A stretch of DNA of 64,000 nt from PALSA-350 sp963834445 (GCA_963834445.1 CAWIBU010000009.1:1426001-1490000); one strand, 5' to 3'. Shown: positions 16,183-25,804, counted from the first letter of the stretch. Numbers and translations: made by a program. The notes: generated from the sequence alone by a model not told the origin.

Positions 16183-17793
16183 ATGAGGCAGCACCCGATC
16201 ATTACGAAAATCGTCGCGCGGCCGGTGGCATGGGCCGCGTTGTTGCTGTGCACCGGGATCGCTTCCGCCCAGGATTCCGCAGCGAACGTGGCGCGCATTA
16301 GTTTTGTGCAAGGTTCAGTGCAGTTGCTGGCTGGACAGGGAGCTGCTTTCGAGCAGGCAGTGATGAACATGCCGGTGGTGGAGGGCGCACAGTTGCAAAC
16401 CGGCGGCGACGGGCAGGCCGAGGTGGAGTTCGGCGACGGCAGCGTAGCCCGCCTGACCCCGAACAGCTCCCTCCAGTTCGATCACCTGGGCCTCGATCAG
16501 GTCCAATTGCTACAGCTGACGGGTCTCGCCTACTACGAATTCAATGTAGGTGAGGGGCACCCTCCCTTTGGCGTGCAATTTGCCAATGTGCAAGTGCAGC
16601 CGACCAACAATTCCATCCTGCGCATTGGCCTGGATCAGGGCTGGGATGTAGCCGTAGTCAATGGGTCAATCAGCCTGCAAGGGCAGGGCATCCCTCCCGT
16701 GGACGTGGCGGAGAATCAGAGCGTCCACTCCGGCGGAGACAATAACGGCGCGCCCTACACCGTGGCCCAGGGGATCAATGGCGATTCCTGGGATAACTGG
16801 AACCAGGATCGCGATCAGGCGATTGCTCAGGAGGCCTCTGCGCAGACGCCGGTGCGCGATGATTCTGCCAATCCGCAGAATGAGAACTGGAATGATCTGG
16901 ATGCTGATGGAAACTGGTATCCGGTGGAAGGCGCCGGCAGCGTGTGGGTTCCGGCGGGCGTCGGTCCGGATTGGGATCCCTATGGTTCCGGTTATTGGGG
17001 TTACTATCCCACCTTGGGCTACACCTGGATCTCAGGCTATCCCTGGGGCTGGTTGCCGTACCACTGCGGTTCCTGGAACTACTATTCCTTTGGTTGGGCA
17101 TGGTCTCCCGGCCGCGGAGCCGGCCGCTCCTGGTCTCCGGTGATCGCCGTGCATAGTCATCCCCCAGGATGGTCTATGCCCATCCATCCCGTGGTTCCTG
17201 GTGGTGGCATCCACCCCATCGCGGGCCGTCTGGTTGCCGTGGATCGTGGTCCCGAAGCCAAGGGTCCGTGGGGCTTCCACGGTGCACCGGCCCCACGGCC
17301 CGATCATCAGCAGGCGTTGAGCTTTAAGGGCAATGCCGTGGCGCCGATAGGGCGGGTGGATGTTCGTCCGCAGGCGTTTGCGGCTGCCAGAGGCACAGCT
17401 CCCGGAACCCGGGCCGTATTGAGTGGCACAGGTCCAGCAGTAGGCCAACGGCCGACTGCGAACAGCTCGTATCTCTGGGGCGCCAATCCTCCGCGTGCGG
17501 TGGAGCGGCCCATGCAGGGGCCGGGCGCGCAACCGGGTGTTGTTCCCCCGTCAAACGTGCAGCGAACGATCCAGCCCTCAAACGTGCAACGTCCGATTGC
17601 GCCGTCGAACGTCCAGCGTCCGATGGAACGTCCCAACGTATATAACCCGCCGGTGCAGTCGTACAACAATCAACAGCGTTCTACTTACGTGCCCCGGCCG
17701 GCGCCGACCCCGCACTATTCGTCGCCGCCGCCCCAGCAACACTACTCGGCGCCCCCGCCGCACATGTCGGCGCCTTCGGGGAATCACCGCTAA
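16183..17793 (+). CDS. FecR-domain, Trp/Tyr-rich (DUF6600-like) secreted protein
   Basis: The ATG has GGAGG 9 bases upstream. The 536-residue protein has a signal peptide ending IASAQ, a FecR-like domain (ARISFVQGSVQLLAG to SVARLTPNSSLQF, about residues 35-105), then a segment with repeated aromatic pairs (NWYPVEG, GSGYWGYYPTLGYTW, PWGWLPYHCGSWNYY; about 240-310) as in DUF6600. The C-terminal 150 residues are Pro/Gln/Asn-rich, with repeats of PSNVQRP. It is probably a cell-surface or periplasmic scaffold; FecR domains are known for sensing, but no ECF sigma factor is nearby. Confidence 0.85.
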   Translation: MRQHPIITKIVARPVAWAALLLCTGIASAQDSAANVARISFVQGSVQLLAGQGAAFEQAVMNMPVVEGAQLQTGGDGQAEVEFGDGSVARLTPNSSLQFDHLGLDQVQLLQLTGLAYYEFNVGEGHPPFGVQFANVQVQPTNNSILRIGLDQGWDVAVVNGSISLQGQGIPPVDVAENQSVHSGGDNNGAPYTVAQGINGDSWDNWNQDRDQAIAQEASAQTPVRDDSANPQNENWNDLDADGNWYPVEGAGSVWVPAGVGPDWDPYGSGYWGYYPTLGYTWISGYPWGWLPYHCGSWNYYSFGWAWSPGRGAGRSWSPVIAVHSHPPGWSMPIHPVVPGGGIHPIAGRLVAVDRGPEAKGPWGFHGAPAPRPDHQQALSFKGNAVAPIGRVDVRPQAFAAARGTAPGTRAVLSGTGPAVGQRPTANSSYLWGANPPRAVERPMQGPGAQPGVVPPSNVQRTIQPSNVQRPIAPSNVQRPMERPNVYNPPVQSYNNQQRSTYVPRPAPTPHYSSPPPQQHYSAPPPHMSAPSGNHR

Positions 17794-17795
17794 AA

Positions 17796-17835
17796 AAAAC
17801 CCCACCCTTCACGAAACGATGGAGGGTGGGGTTTT
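17796..17835. terminator. bidirectional terminator overlapping the end of rsmA
   Basis: AAAACCCCACCCT (17796-17808) pairs perfectly with AGGGTGGGGTTTT (17823-17835). The A-run on one side and T-run on the other give a rho-independent terminator on each strand between the convergent FecR-domain gene (stop 17793) and rsmA (stop 17809-17811). The right arm lies within the last rsmA codons. Confidence 0.85.
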
Positions 17836-18633
17836 GAGCGCCTGCAGCAGACAGGCCATCGCCTCCAGGGGCAGCGCCTCCGCCCGGACCGGGGCGTCGA
17901 TGCCACATCCTCTGAATGCCTGGTCCACACTCCCTGGAAGGTAACCGGCAGCGCGCAGATTGTTGGCTAGGGTTTTGCGTTTTTGGGCGAAAATCTGGCG
18001 CAAAAAGTGCAGGAAGCTGGCGGGTTCCACCCCCAGCTCAGCAAACCTCGACCGCATGGTCAGACGAATGACGGTCGAATAGACCTTCGGCGCCGGGTCG
18101 AAGGCTTCCGGCGGCAAGGTGAACAGGCTTTCCACTTCGGCGTACATTTGGGTAATGGCTGACAGCAGGCCGTAGTCGCTGGAGCCCGGCGGCGCCACAA
18201 TGCGTTCTGCCACCTCCCGCTGCACCATCAGCACCGCGCGCTCGATACTGGCGCTGTGGGCGAACAGGTGCATCAGGATAGGGGAGGAGATGTAATACGG
18301 CAGGTTGCCGATAACCTGCAGAAGCCCCTCCCGCTGGGCGGCGAGTTGACCCAGATCCACGGTCAGGATGTCCCGGCAAAGCACCTCGACCTTGCGGTCG
18401 CCCGTGAGCTGCAGCGAGGCGGCCAGGGCGGCATCGAGTTCGACTGCGATCACGTGTTGAGCGCGTGCAGCCAGCAGGGTAGTCAAGATACCCTTGCCGG
18501 GGCCGATTTCGAGCACGGTGGCCTGGCTCAAATCGCCCAGGGCCTCGACCAGGGCGCGCGCCGCCGTGGTGCTGATGAGGAAGTTCTGGCCCAGCTTGGG
18601 CTGGTGGCGGGATGGCCTGTTGGGGCCTCTCAC
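17809..18633 (-). CDS. rsmA: 16S rRNA (adenine1518/1519-N6) dimethyltransferase RsmA (KsgA)
   Basis: RsmA dimethylates two adjacent adenines in helix 45 of 16S rRNA late in 30S assembly. The protein has PKLGQNFL near the N-terminus, motif I LEIGPGKG (residues 41-48), motif IV NLPYYISSPI and the C-terminal helical domain with FAQKRKTLANNL. I chose the GTG at 18633 because it places PKLGQNFL at residue 12 and gives 274 residues, the normal size. The frame stays open to 18861, but that would run across the start of glgA on the other strand. kasugamycin sensitivity is the classical phenotype of its loss. Confidence 0.95.
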   Translation of the reverse strand: MRGPNRPSRHQPKLGQNFLISTTAARALVEALGDLSQATVLEIGPGKGILTTLLAARAQHVIAVELDAALAASLQLTGDRKVEVLCRDILTVDLGQLAAQREGLLQVIGNLPYYISSPILMHLFAHSASIERAVLMVQREVAERIVAPPGSSDYGLLSAITQMYAEVESLFTLPPEAFDPAPKVYSTVIRLTMRSRFAELGVEPASFLHFLRQIFAQKRKTLANNLRAAGYLPGSVDQAFRGCGIDAPVRAEALPLEAMACLLQALKTPPSIVS

Positions 18634-18711
18634 AGGTAGACTACGCAATTGCGGCTCTTCCTCCCCTGCATCATACGGAAGCGGAGCTGCTTCACAGAAG
18701 AGGGGTCGTTC

Positions 18712-20166
18712 ATGCATATCGTTTTTGTCGCGTCGGAGTGTGTTCCTTACGTGAAGACCGGCGGGGTTGCGGAAGTAGTGGGCGCGCTGCCAAAGGAGTT
18801 GGTGCGGCAAGGACATCGGGTTACCGTGTACGTCCCTCTGTATCGCCAGGTGCAGAAGCATCTGAAGGATCGCCGCATTGCGATTCGCAGTCTGACCATT
18901 CCGTTCTCTTATTACAACCGCTTTGTCACGGTTTTGGACGGAGGCACGTCAGAGGGGGTGCAGTTTTACTTCATCGATTGCCCGGAGCTGTTTGATCGTG
19001 AATTTTTGTACGAGACCGCGTCCGGCGATTACGCCGACAATGCCGAGCGCTTTGGGCTTTTTTGCCGCGCCGTGCTCGACGCCTCCAAGCTGCTGGGGGT
19101 GCCGGATGCGTTCCACATTCACGGCTGGCCGGCCGGTGTGCTGGCGATTCTGCTGCGCACCGTCTACTATTTCGATCCCGTGTTGAAGAATGTTGCCTGC
19201 CTGTTGACCATCCATAATTCTGACCGGCAGGGATGGTTTCCCCGCGAAACGGTAGAGAAGTTATTGTTGCCGTGGGATGTCTACACCGTCGAGCGGGCGG
19301 AGTACTACGGAACCTTTGATTTTCTCAAAGGCGGCATCGTCTATTCCGACGCCATCACCACCGTGAGCCGCAAGTACGCGGAGGAAATACAGACTGCGGA
19401 ATACGGCAACGGGCTGGAAGGGGTATTGCGTAACCGCGCCCAGGACCTGCGCGGCATTCTGAACGGCGTGGATTACCAGGTCTGGAATCCCGCGACCGAC
19501 AGCAAAATCGCCGCTCATTACACGCCCGAGCGGCTGGATGGCAAGTTACCCTGCCGCAAGGATTTGCTGCACGCCTTCGGGGCGTCGAATATTCCCGAGG
19601 GCACGCCGGTCATCGGCATGGTGTCTCGCCTGGCGACGCAGAAGGGGTTTGATCTGCTGGCGCAGGCTTTCGATCAGCTGCTGCAGGAGAATATGTTCCT
19701 GGTGGTTCTGGGCACCGGCGAGCCGTACTATGAGAATCTGCTGCGCGGCTGGCAGGAGCGCTTTCGCCATAAGGTCGCAGTGGCGATTACCTATGATGAA
19801 ACTCTGGCGCACAAGGTGCAAGCCGGGTCTGACATCATGCTGATGCCGTCACGCTCTGAACCCTGCGGCTTGAATCAGATTTATGGCATGAAGTACGGAA
19901 CCGTCCCGGTGGTGCGTGCCACAGGCGGGCTTGAAGATACGGTCCAGGAATGGTCCGCCGAGGCCGAGACAGGCACCGGTTTTCGTTTCTACGACTATCG
20001 CCCGGAGGAGCTGCTGCAAGCGCTGCGTCGCGCCTTCACGACGTTCGCGGATAAGCCGCAGTGGCAGAAGCTGATGCGCAACGGCATGGCCAGGGACTAT
20101 TCCTGGGTCAAGCCGGCAAAGGAATACATCCAGGTCTACGAAGAAATTGTGCGCCGAAGATCGTAG
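18712..20166 (+). CDS. glgA: glycogen synthase (ADP-glucose), GT5 family
   Basis: The 484-residue protein transfers glucose from ADP-glucose to glycogen. It has KTGGVAEVVGALP (Lys15 of the KTGG motif), the GT5 N-terminal domain with FHIHGWPAGVLAI, and the C-terminal nucleotide-binding motif PSRSEPCGLNQIYGMKYGTVPVVRATGGLEDTV. The ATG at 18712 has AGGGG about 7 bases before it and gives the family N-terminus MHIVFVASECVPYVKTGG. The upstream ATG at 18649 would add 21 unrelated residues. It is divergent from rsmA with a 78-base gap. No other glg genes are near. Confidence 0.95.
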   Translation: MHIVFVASECVPYVKTGGVAEVVGALPKELVRQGHRVTVYVPLYRQVQKHLKDRRIAIRSLTIPFSYYNRFVTVLDGGTSEGVQFYFIDCPELFDREFLYETASGDYADNAERFGLFCRAVLDASKLLGVPDAFHIHGWPAGVLAILLRTVYYFDPVLKNVACLLTIHNSDRQGWFPRETVEKLLLPWDVYTVERAEYYGTFDFLKGGIVYSDAITTVSRKYAEEIQTAEYGNGLEGVLRNRAQDLRGILNGVDYQVWNPATDSKIAAHYTPERLDGKLPCRKDLLHAFGASNIPEGTPVIGMVSRLATQKGFDLLAQAFDQLLQENMFLVVLGTGEPYYENLLRGWQERFRHKVAVAITYDETLAHKVQAGSDIMLMPSRSEPCGLNQIYGMKYGTVPVVRATGGLEDTVQEWSAEAETGTGFRFYDYRPEELLQALRRAFTTFADKPQWQKLMRNGMARDYSWVKPAKEYIQVYEEIVRRRS

Positions 20167-20182
20167 TTTAGCTCGGAACCAA

Positions 20183-20365
20183 ACTCTGTCCTGACCTCAA
20201 TCCTCGGGTGCCCCATATGTCGCTCGTTTTTCGCGAGATGTGGGATTCCGCAAGTCTCTTTCCTGAACAGTTCGTGGTCAAGACGAAGTCTTAGCGTTAC
20301 AGCATTGGAATCCCACATCTCGCAAAAGACGAGCGAGATATGGGGGATTGAGGTCAGGACAGAGT
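20183..20365. repeat. long inverted repeat between convergent genes
   Basis: The outer 21 bases (20183-20203 and 20345-20365) are perfectly complementary, and the pairing continues inward with small bulges through CCCCATAT...TCGCTCG and TCGCGAGATGTGGGATTCC. The total arm is about 65 bases around a 50-base centre. The inner word GTGCCCCAT also occurs in the inverted repeat at 32946-33051, so these are one family. It fills nearly all the space between the glgA stop (20166) and the permease stop (20371). Confidence 0.85.
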
Positions 20366-20370
20366 TGAAT

Positions 20371-21738
20371 CTATGGTTGGTTTCTCGCACGAATCAGTAG
20401 ATAAATAGGTAGTCCCGCGAGGATGATCAACGTGCCTATCACCGAGCTGCGCACATTGCTGGCGAAGGAGTAGTACAGCAACACCGCCGCAGCCAGAATG
20501 AACAGTGCGGGCACCACCGGATAGCCCCAACTGCGAAACGGCCGTTCCGCCGCCGGAATGCGGCGCCGGTAAATAAAGATGGTCGTCGTGGTCAGCATAT
20601 AAAAAAGCCACTCCGCGAAGATCGCCAGCTCAAAAAGCTGTTGAAAACGCCCCACCAGCAACAAGAGCAGCGTGCTCAACCATGCCTGCACGATGAGCGC
20701 CGTCGAAGGGCTCTGAAAACGGGGATGGATACGCGCCATGGCGGCGGGGAACAAACGGTCACGCGCCGCGGCAAACGGTACCCGCGCGCCCGACATGGTG
20801 GTTCCGTTGAGCGTGACCAGTATGCTCAGCGCCATAGCGGCCGAGACCAGCGATGCGCCCCAGTGACCAGACACCACCGACATGGCAACCACAGCAGGGC
20901 GCGCAGAGTCGCCAATCTGGCTCGCCGGCAGAATGTACTGAATAGCCGCATTCGTGCCCATGTAGAGCACCCCGACCACGCCCACACCGGCGATCAGAGC
21001 GATCGGCAGGCTCCGCTCCGGGTGCTTCACTTCCCCCGCCACCATGGTCAGATCATTCCAACCGTCGTACGCCCAGAGGGACGCAATGAGGGCGACCATA
21101 AAACCGGCGAATCCACCTTGCGCCCCGGAAAAGACGGTGTGGAAATTAGCCAGGCCGCCGCGTGCGCTGGTAAAGCAGAAGCCGGTAATGGCCACCACCA
21201 GCACCACCTTCAGCCAGGTGAAGAAGAGCTGAAATTCCCCCGCCTTCTTAATGCCCAGGTAGTTGAGCCCGGTAATCAGCCACGCCACGGCGATTGCGAA
21301 CAGCTGGCCCCAGGTAATCAGTAATGGAGATGGCAGCACCACGCCATCCAGCCAGGCAAAGGCGGGAAAGATGCCCAGCGTGCGCGCCAGGCCAACCGTA
21401 ATGGTGGCGATCGAGGCCGGCTTGGCCACCGCAAACCACGTCCACATGTAGAGGAACGCGGGTACGTCACCGTAAGCGTTACGAAGAAACACGTATTCGC
21501 CGCCGGCCCGCGGCATCATGGCGCCCAGCTCCGCGTAAGTCATCGCACCGAACAGCGTGAGCAGTCCACCCACAATCCACGCGAGGTACACCACGCGCGC
21601 GGAGCCCACGGCCCGCATCATTTCCTGGGGAACAAGAAAAATACCGCTGCCGATAATGGTGCCGACCACGATCGCCGTGGCGGGCCACACGCCCAGCACG
21701 CGGGGAAGATCGGGTGCGTCAGACCTCTGCGGCAGCAT
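20371..21738 (-). CDS. APC family amino acid permease
   Basis: A 455-residue membrane protein with about 12 spans. TM1 has the unwound substrate-binding motif GTIIGSGIFLVPQ and is followed by AELGAMMPRAGGEYVFLRNAYG, typical of the amino acid-polyamine-organocation superfamily. The ATG at 21738 gives the standard N-terminus; the open frame upstream overlaps the preceding gene. It follows the 120-residue gene by 8 bases, so they may be an operon. The substrate cannot be assigned; the basic amino acid/LAT-like branch is possible. Confidence 0.92.
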   Translation of the reverse strand: MLPQRSDAPDLPRVLGVWPATAIVVGTIIGSGIFLVPQEMMRAVGSARVVYLAWIVGGLLTLFGAMTYAELGAMMPRAGGEYVFLRNAYGDVPAFLYMWTWFAVAKPASIATITVGLARTLGIFPAFAWLDGVVLPSPLLITWGQLFAIAVAWLITGLNYLGIKKAGEFQLFFTWLKVVLVVAITGFCFTSARGGLANFHTVFSGAQGGFAGFMVALIASLWAYDGWNDLTMVAGEVKHPERSLPIALIAGVGVVGVLYMGTNAAIQYILPASQIGDSARPAVVAMSVVSGHWGASLVSAAMALSILVTLNGTTMSGARVPFAAARDRLFPAAMARIHPRFQSPSTALIVQAWLSTLLLLLVGRFQQLFELAIFAEWLFYMLTTTTIFIYRRRIPAAERPFRSWGYPVVPALFILAAAVLLYYSFASNVRSSVIGTLIILAGLPIYLLIRARNQP

Positions 21739-21746
21739 GGCCGATT

Positions 21747-22109
21747 TTAACTGGTCAGTCGACGCTCCACGCAAGCCGCCAGTTCCGGCTCGGAGCGAAC
21801 GCTCCAATTGAACAGATCGTCTTCCAGCAGCGGCGCACCGGGCGAGACCCAGCGCAACAGCTTCATCCACGGCCAGCGGATACGCATCACCCGGGCCAGC
21901 GAGACCTGCTCTTCCTGGCTGAGGGAGCGATCGTAGATGGCTGCCTCAAAGCGCTGCTCCTGAGCAATCATTTCGGCAAAGCAGATGTTGTCAGCGCGGG
22001 TTACGCGCAGCCCCTTCGCCTGCAGCGTTAACGCTGTCTGATCGGCTTGCGCTGACGGCACGGTGACAAATAAGGCGGGGACGGCGAGAGCTTTCTTCGG
22101 TGGCTTCAT
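21747..22109 (-). CDS. hypothetical protein (120 aa)
   Basis: Soluble, no signal peptide or membrane span. The sequence has an alternating strand/helix pattern (PALFVTVPS, ALTLQAKGLRVTRAD, RFEAAIYDRSLSQEE) reminiscent of a receiver-like alpha/beta fold, but the aspartate and lysine of phospho-receivers are not obvious. GGGAG lies 7 bases before the ATG, which supports translation. It sits 8 bases upstream of the amino-acid permease and could be co-transcribed with it. I do not recognise the family. Confidence 0.7.
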   Translation of the reverse strand: MKPPKKALAVPALFVTVPSAQADQTALTLQAKGLRVTRADNICFAEMIAQEQRFEAAIYDRSLSQEEQVSLARVMRIRWPWMKLLRWVSPGAPLLEDDLFNWSVRSEPELAACVERRLTS

Positions 22110-22234
22110 CTTCAGCTCCCATTTCCTGCTCTCGTAGTTGATTCGTTTTGCCGCCGTTAAGCAGCCCCTTTATCGCGCGCGAAATAGCCGTTTACTATGC
22201 AGTGAAAGATCAGGGTGGGATTCGGAAGCGGGGC

Positions 22235-24127
22235 TTACACGGTCTGATCGGCAGGATGGAAATATCCGTAGATGGCCGCCGCCAGGTGGGGAGCCACCAC
22301 CGAGGCGAGCGCCTGCAGGCTGGCTTCCTTGACCCCGCGCAGGCTGCCAAAATGGGCGACCAGCCGGTTGCGCGTTTGCGGGCCCACGCCCGGAATGGTC
22401 AATAAGTCAGACTCGCGATCGCGAATCTCCCGCCGCTTGCGGTGATAGGTCACGGCGAAGCGGTGCGACTCATCGCGAATCCTCTGCACCAGGTGCAGCA
22501 CCGGGGAACGGCGGTCGAGCACGATGGGGTCATCTTCCTGCCCGTAAAGGTAGATAATCTCCTCGCGCTTGGCAATCGAGGCCAGTGGCTGAGTGGTGAT
22601 GCCGAGCAGTTCCAGCGCCTCGGCAGCCGCATGCAGCTGGCCCAGGCCGCCATCGATGAGGATCAGGCTGGGCATTGCTAGCTGCTCGTCCTGCACCCGG
22701 CGATAGCGCCGTCCAACCACTTCCCGCATCGATGCGAAATCATCCACGCCTTCCACCGTCTTGATCTGGAATTTGCGGTAGTCGGATTTCTTCATCGCGC
22801 CGTCTTCCCAAACCACCATGGACGCGACCGTTTCCGCACCCTGGATGTGCGAGATATCGAAGCACTCGATTCGTTTCGGGAGGTCCGGCAAGGTCAACAG
22901 ATCCTGCAGCGATTCTTCGATCATCTTGCGCGATGGCTGCAGGGTGCGGAAACGCTGATCGAAACTCTGCTTGGCATTTTGCCCCACCAGGTCGACCAGC
23001 GAACGCTTCTCCCCGCGGCGGGGTACGGCTAGCTCGACTTTATGTTTGGCCCGTTCGCTGAGCAGCGCGGCCAGCGTGTCGCGATCCGCGAAGTCCACCG
23101 GAATATAGACCGTGCGCGGCACGTATTGCTGGTCGATGTAGATCTGTTTCAGCAGGGCCGAGAAGAAGAAAGATGCATCGAATTCAGCGCCGTAAGATTG
23201 CGTCTCCTCCACGTCTGCGATCGGCTCGGTGTCGCTCTCTTCCTGGTTGAGCGCGGCCGGGTATTCGGGCAGATCCTCCCAGAAAAACTCACGGCGATCG
23301 ACGATCTTGCCGCCCCGCATGTGAAAGAGATTCACCGCCAGCATGCCATTTTCATGATGGTAGCCATACACGTCGGCGTCATCGCCGTCGGTGGTGGCCA
23401 TGCGCTGCCTCTCCTGCACCTGACTGAGGGTCACCAGAAGATCGCGATATCGGGCGGCGCTTTCAAAAAGCTCGGAGGCCGCGGCGACTTCCATTCGCTC
23501 TTCGAGCGAACGGCTGAGTTCGGTCTGCCGGCCCTCGAGAAACATCTGCGCATCGCGTACTGCCTGGCGGTAGTCCTCGGGCGTGGTCAGCGCTTCCACG
23601 CAAGGGCCGAGGCAGCGCTTGATGTAGTACTGCAGGCACGGGCGGGGATGGTAGCGGGAGAGATCGACCTTGCAGCTGGGCAGCAGAAAGCTGCGATGAA
23701 TCAGGTCCACCACGCGATGCGCCAGGTTGCCGGGGAAAAAGGGCCCATAGTAGGCGCTACCGTCTTTGCGCAGGCGGCGGGTGACGAAGACTTTTGGGTA
23801 ACGGTCGGCCAGGGTCAGCTTGACGTAGGGATAAGTCTTATCGTCGCGCAGCAGAATGTTGAAGCGTGGCTTGCGCTGCTTGATCAGGTTGTTTTCGAGC
23901 GCCAGCGCTTCCTGTTCGTTTTCTACCAGGATGTAATCGATGTCCACCGCCTCGCGCATCAGCGAGCCGGTCTTGGCATTGGCCTGGGCCGCGGCCAGGA
24001 TGTAGGAACGTACCCGCGAACGCAGGTTCTTGGCTTTGCCGACGTAGATCACGTCGCCCTGCGCATTGCGGTACAGATACACCCCCGGCCGGGTGGGCAG
24101 GGCGCGTATTTTCTCGTGCAAATCCAT
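22235..24127 (-). CDS. uvrC: excinuclease ABC subunit UvrC
   Basis: The 630-residue nuclease of nucleotide excision repair makes both incisions around a UvrB-bound lesion. It has the GIY-YIG domain at the start (RPGVYLYRNAQGDVIYVGKAKNLRSR, residues 13-38), a cysteine-rich segment (CLQYYIKRCLGPC), the UVR motif near residue 200, the RNase H-like domain (FDISHIQGAETVASMVV, LILIDGGLGQLHAA) and C-terminal helix-hairpin-helix (LLTIPGVGPQTRNRL). uvrA lies 2.5 kb away on the same strand but is not in the same operon. Confidence 0.97.
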   Translation of the reverse strand: MDLHEKIRALPTRPGVYLYRNAQGDVIYVGKAKNLRSRVRSYILAAAQANAKTGSLMREAVDIDYILVENEQEALALENNLIKQRKPRFNILLRDDKTYPYVKLTLADRYPKVFVTRRLRKDGSAYYGPFFPGNLAHRVVDLIHRSFLLPSCKVDLSRYHPRPCLQYYIKRCLGPCVEALTTPEDYRQAVRDAQMFLEGRQTELSRSLEERMEVAAASELFESAARYRDLLVTLSQVQERQRMATTDGDDADVYGYHHENGMLAVNLFHMRGGKIVDRREFFWEDLPEYPAALNQEESDTEPIADVEETQSYGAEFDASFFFSALLKQIYIDQQYVPRTVYIPVDFADRDTLAALLSERAKHKVELAVPRRGEKRSLVDLVGQNAKQSFDQRFRTLQPSRKMIEESLQDLLTLPDLPKRIECFDISHIQGAETVASMVVWEDGAMKKSDYRKFQIKTVEGVDDFASMREVVGRRYRRVQDEQLAMPSLILIDGGLGQLHAAAEALELLGITTQPLASIAKREEIIYLYGQEDDPIVLDRRSPVLHLVQRIRDESHRFAVTYHRKRREIRDRESDLLTIPGVGPQTRNRLVAHFGSLRGVKEASLQALASVVAPHLAAAIYGYFHPADQTV

Positions 24128-24335
24128 AATCTAAAGTTTAGCCGCTATGTCATTTCAGGCGCCGGAAGGGCCGTTGAGTGGGTAAAACTTTCCTTTTCGC
24201 TGCGCTTTCGGAGCGCACCAGGCTGTACACTTTCCTCCGTAAGTGATTGCAGGGAAACTGGTAATGGGTTTGTGCCTTTTTTGGCATCAGCCGTGCTAGA
24301 TAGAGACAGATGGGCGAAATGGAGCCAAGACTTTT

Positions 24336-25067
24336 ATGAACCGACTGGATAAGACGTTGCGACCGGCAGCACTGGTGTTAGGCGCGGTTTCGTTGCTGGT
24401 AACCGCAGGCTGCTCGACCAAGAACTACGTGCGTTCGCAAACGACTCCGCTGGTGCAGAAGACCAACGAACTCGACGATGCCACCGCAGCCAATAACCGG
24501 GCGATCCAAAGCACCAACGATCGCGCCCAGGCCGGTATCCAGCAGGCCCAGCAGGCTGCCAACACGGCCACCCAGAATGCCACCTCGGCCACCCAGGCAG
24601 CGGTCGCGGCGCAGGGTAACGCAAAAGAAGCGGTGAATCGTGCTGACTCACTCGCCAGCGTGGTAGCCAACCTCGACAACTACAAACAGATCGGCGATGT
24701 CTCCGTAACCTTTGCCTTCGACAAAACCGTGTTGACCAAAAGTGACAAGGCGCAGCTCGACGGTCTGGGTACCCAGCTGAGCTCGGCCAAGGGTTACATC
24801 CTCGAAGTCACCGGGGGGACCGATTCGGTTGGCAACGCCGAGTATAACTACCAGTTGAGCCAGCGTCGCGCAGAAGCCGTGGTGCAATATCTGGCGGCCA
24901 AGTTCAACGTGCCGGCGCACAAGTTTTATCTGATCGGCATTGGCAAGGATCAGGAAGTGGCCACCAACAAGACGGCCGCTGGCCGCGCCCAGAATCGCCG
25001 GGTGCAGGTGCAGATTCTCTCCAACATGGCGCAGACGACGGGCACTGCTGTCTCCGAGGTTCGCTAG
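24336..25067 (+). CDS. OmpA-family lipoprotein
   Basis: The 243-residue protein has a lipoprotein signal with lipobox VTAGC (Cys26), an Ala/Gln/Asn-rich stretch (about residues 40-108, repeated QAANTATQNATSATQAA) that probably forms a coiled coil, and a C-terminal OmpA domain (YNYQLSQRRAEAVVQYL, GKDQEVATNKTAAGRAQNRRVQV) that binds peptidoglycan. The layout resembles Pal or Lpp-OmpA proteins, linking the outer membrane to the wall. In the peptidoglycan motif the usual GHTD reads GGTD, so one common residue is altered. No tol genes flank it. Confidence 0.9.
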   Translation: MNRLDKTLRPAALVLGAVSLLVTAGCSTKNYVRSQTTPLVQKTNELDDATAANNRAIQSTNDRAQAGIQQAQQAANTATQNATSATQAAVAAQGNAKEAVNRADSLASVVANLDNYKQIGDVSVTFAFDKTVLTKSDKAQLDGLGTQLSSAKGYILEVTGGTDSVGNAEYNYQLSQRRAEAVVQYLAAKFNVPAHKFYLIGIGKDQEVATNKTAAGRAQNRRVQVQILSNMAQTTGTAVSEVR

Positions 25068-25069
25068 GA

Positions 25070-25154
25070 GGAACCGCGGATCTCTCGACGGGAGCGCAGT
25101 GAGAGATTTGTCATCTCGACCGGAGCGTAGCGGAGTGGGGAGATCTGCGGTTCC
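25070..25154. repeat. ATCTGCGGT repeat as inverted pair between convergent genes
   Basis: GGAACCGCGGATCTC at 25070 and GAGATCTGCGGTTCC ending at 25154 pair with one mismatch, and the interior GTCATCTCGACCGGAGCGTAGCGG is the core of the dispersed repeat family seen at 13.8, 36.5, 38.6, 46.7, 52 and 60 kb. It lies just after the OmpA stop and before the pyrE stop and probably folds as a hairpin in both transcripts. Confidence 0.75.
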
Positions 25155-25192
25155 TTCCGGGCCGTCCGCTAGGGCTCTTCCCACCGTCGGGC

Positions 25193-25795
25193 CTACAAAG
25201 CCAAATGGCTGACATGTTCTGCACGCACGTCGTCGGCACTGAACAGACGAAAGAAGGGAGCGCCCTGGGCCGCAGCCTCGACCGCCGGCCTTCCCTTGGC
25301 TTCTTCCCGCTCCACCAGGCATACCACTCCCACAACCCGCATACCGGCCTCGCGCGCGGCCTCAATGGCAGCAACCGTGGAGGCGCCCGTCGTGCAAACG
25401 TCGTCCACGATGATCACCGGCGCGTCCTTTTGCTGAAAGCCCTCAATCCTCCTCCCCGTGCCGTGGGTCTTCTCCGCCTTACGCACCAGGAACCCGTCCA
25501 AAACCGGCGAGCCCGGAGCATCCAGGGCATGCCAGGCGCTCGCAGACGCCACATTGCAGACGATTGGATCAGCCCCCAGCGTAAGGCCGCCCACGGCTCG
25601 GGCATGCAGTTCATGGCGGCGGATGAGATCGAGCACCGCCAGGCCCGTGAGGCGTCCACCTTCACCGGTCAGGGTGGTGGTGCGGCAATCGATGTAGTAG
25701 TCGCTGGTGGCGCCCGAAGAGAGCTTGAAGTTGCCCAGACGGAAAGAGATGCGGGCCAGCATCTTGAGGAGGGCTTCGCGGTGGGCGATGGTCAT
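25193..25795 (-). CDS. pyrE: orotate phosphoribosyltransferase
   Basis: The 200-residue enzyme joins orotate to PRPP to make OMP in pyrimidine synthesis. It has FKLSSGATSDYYIDCR near the start (the SSG-x-SxYYxD motif), GLTLGADPI and the PRPP-binding loop VIIVDDVCTTGAST. Length and motifs are typical. It is the last of three minus-strand genes (uvrA, CPBP protease, pyrE), 9 bases after the protease, so co-transcription is likely although the functions are unrelated. Confidence 0.96.
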   Translation of the reverse strand: MTIAHREALLKMLARISFRLGNFKLSSGATSDYYIDCRTTTLTGEGGRLTGLAVLDLIRRHELHARAVGGLTLGADPIVCNVASASAWHALDAPGSPVLDGFLVRKAEKTHGTGRRIEGFQQKDAPVIIVDDVCTTGASTVAAIEAAREAGMRVVGVVCLVEREEAKGRPAVEAAAQGAPFFRLFSADDVRAEHVSHLAL

Positions 25796-25804
25796 GCTCA
25801 GATG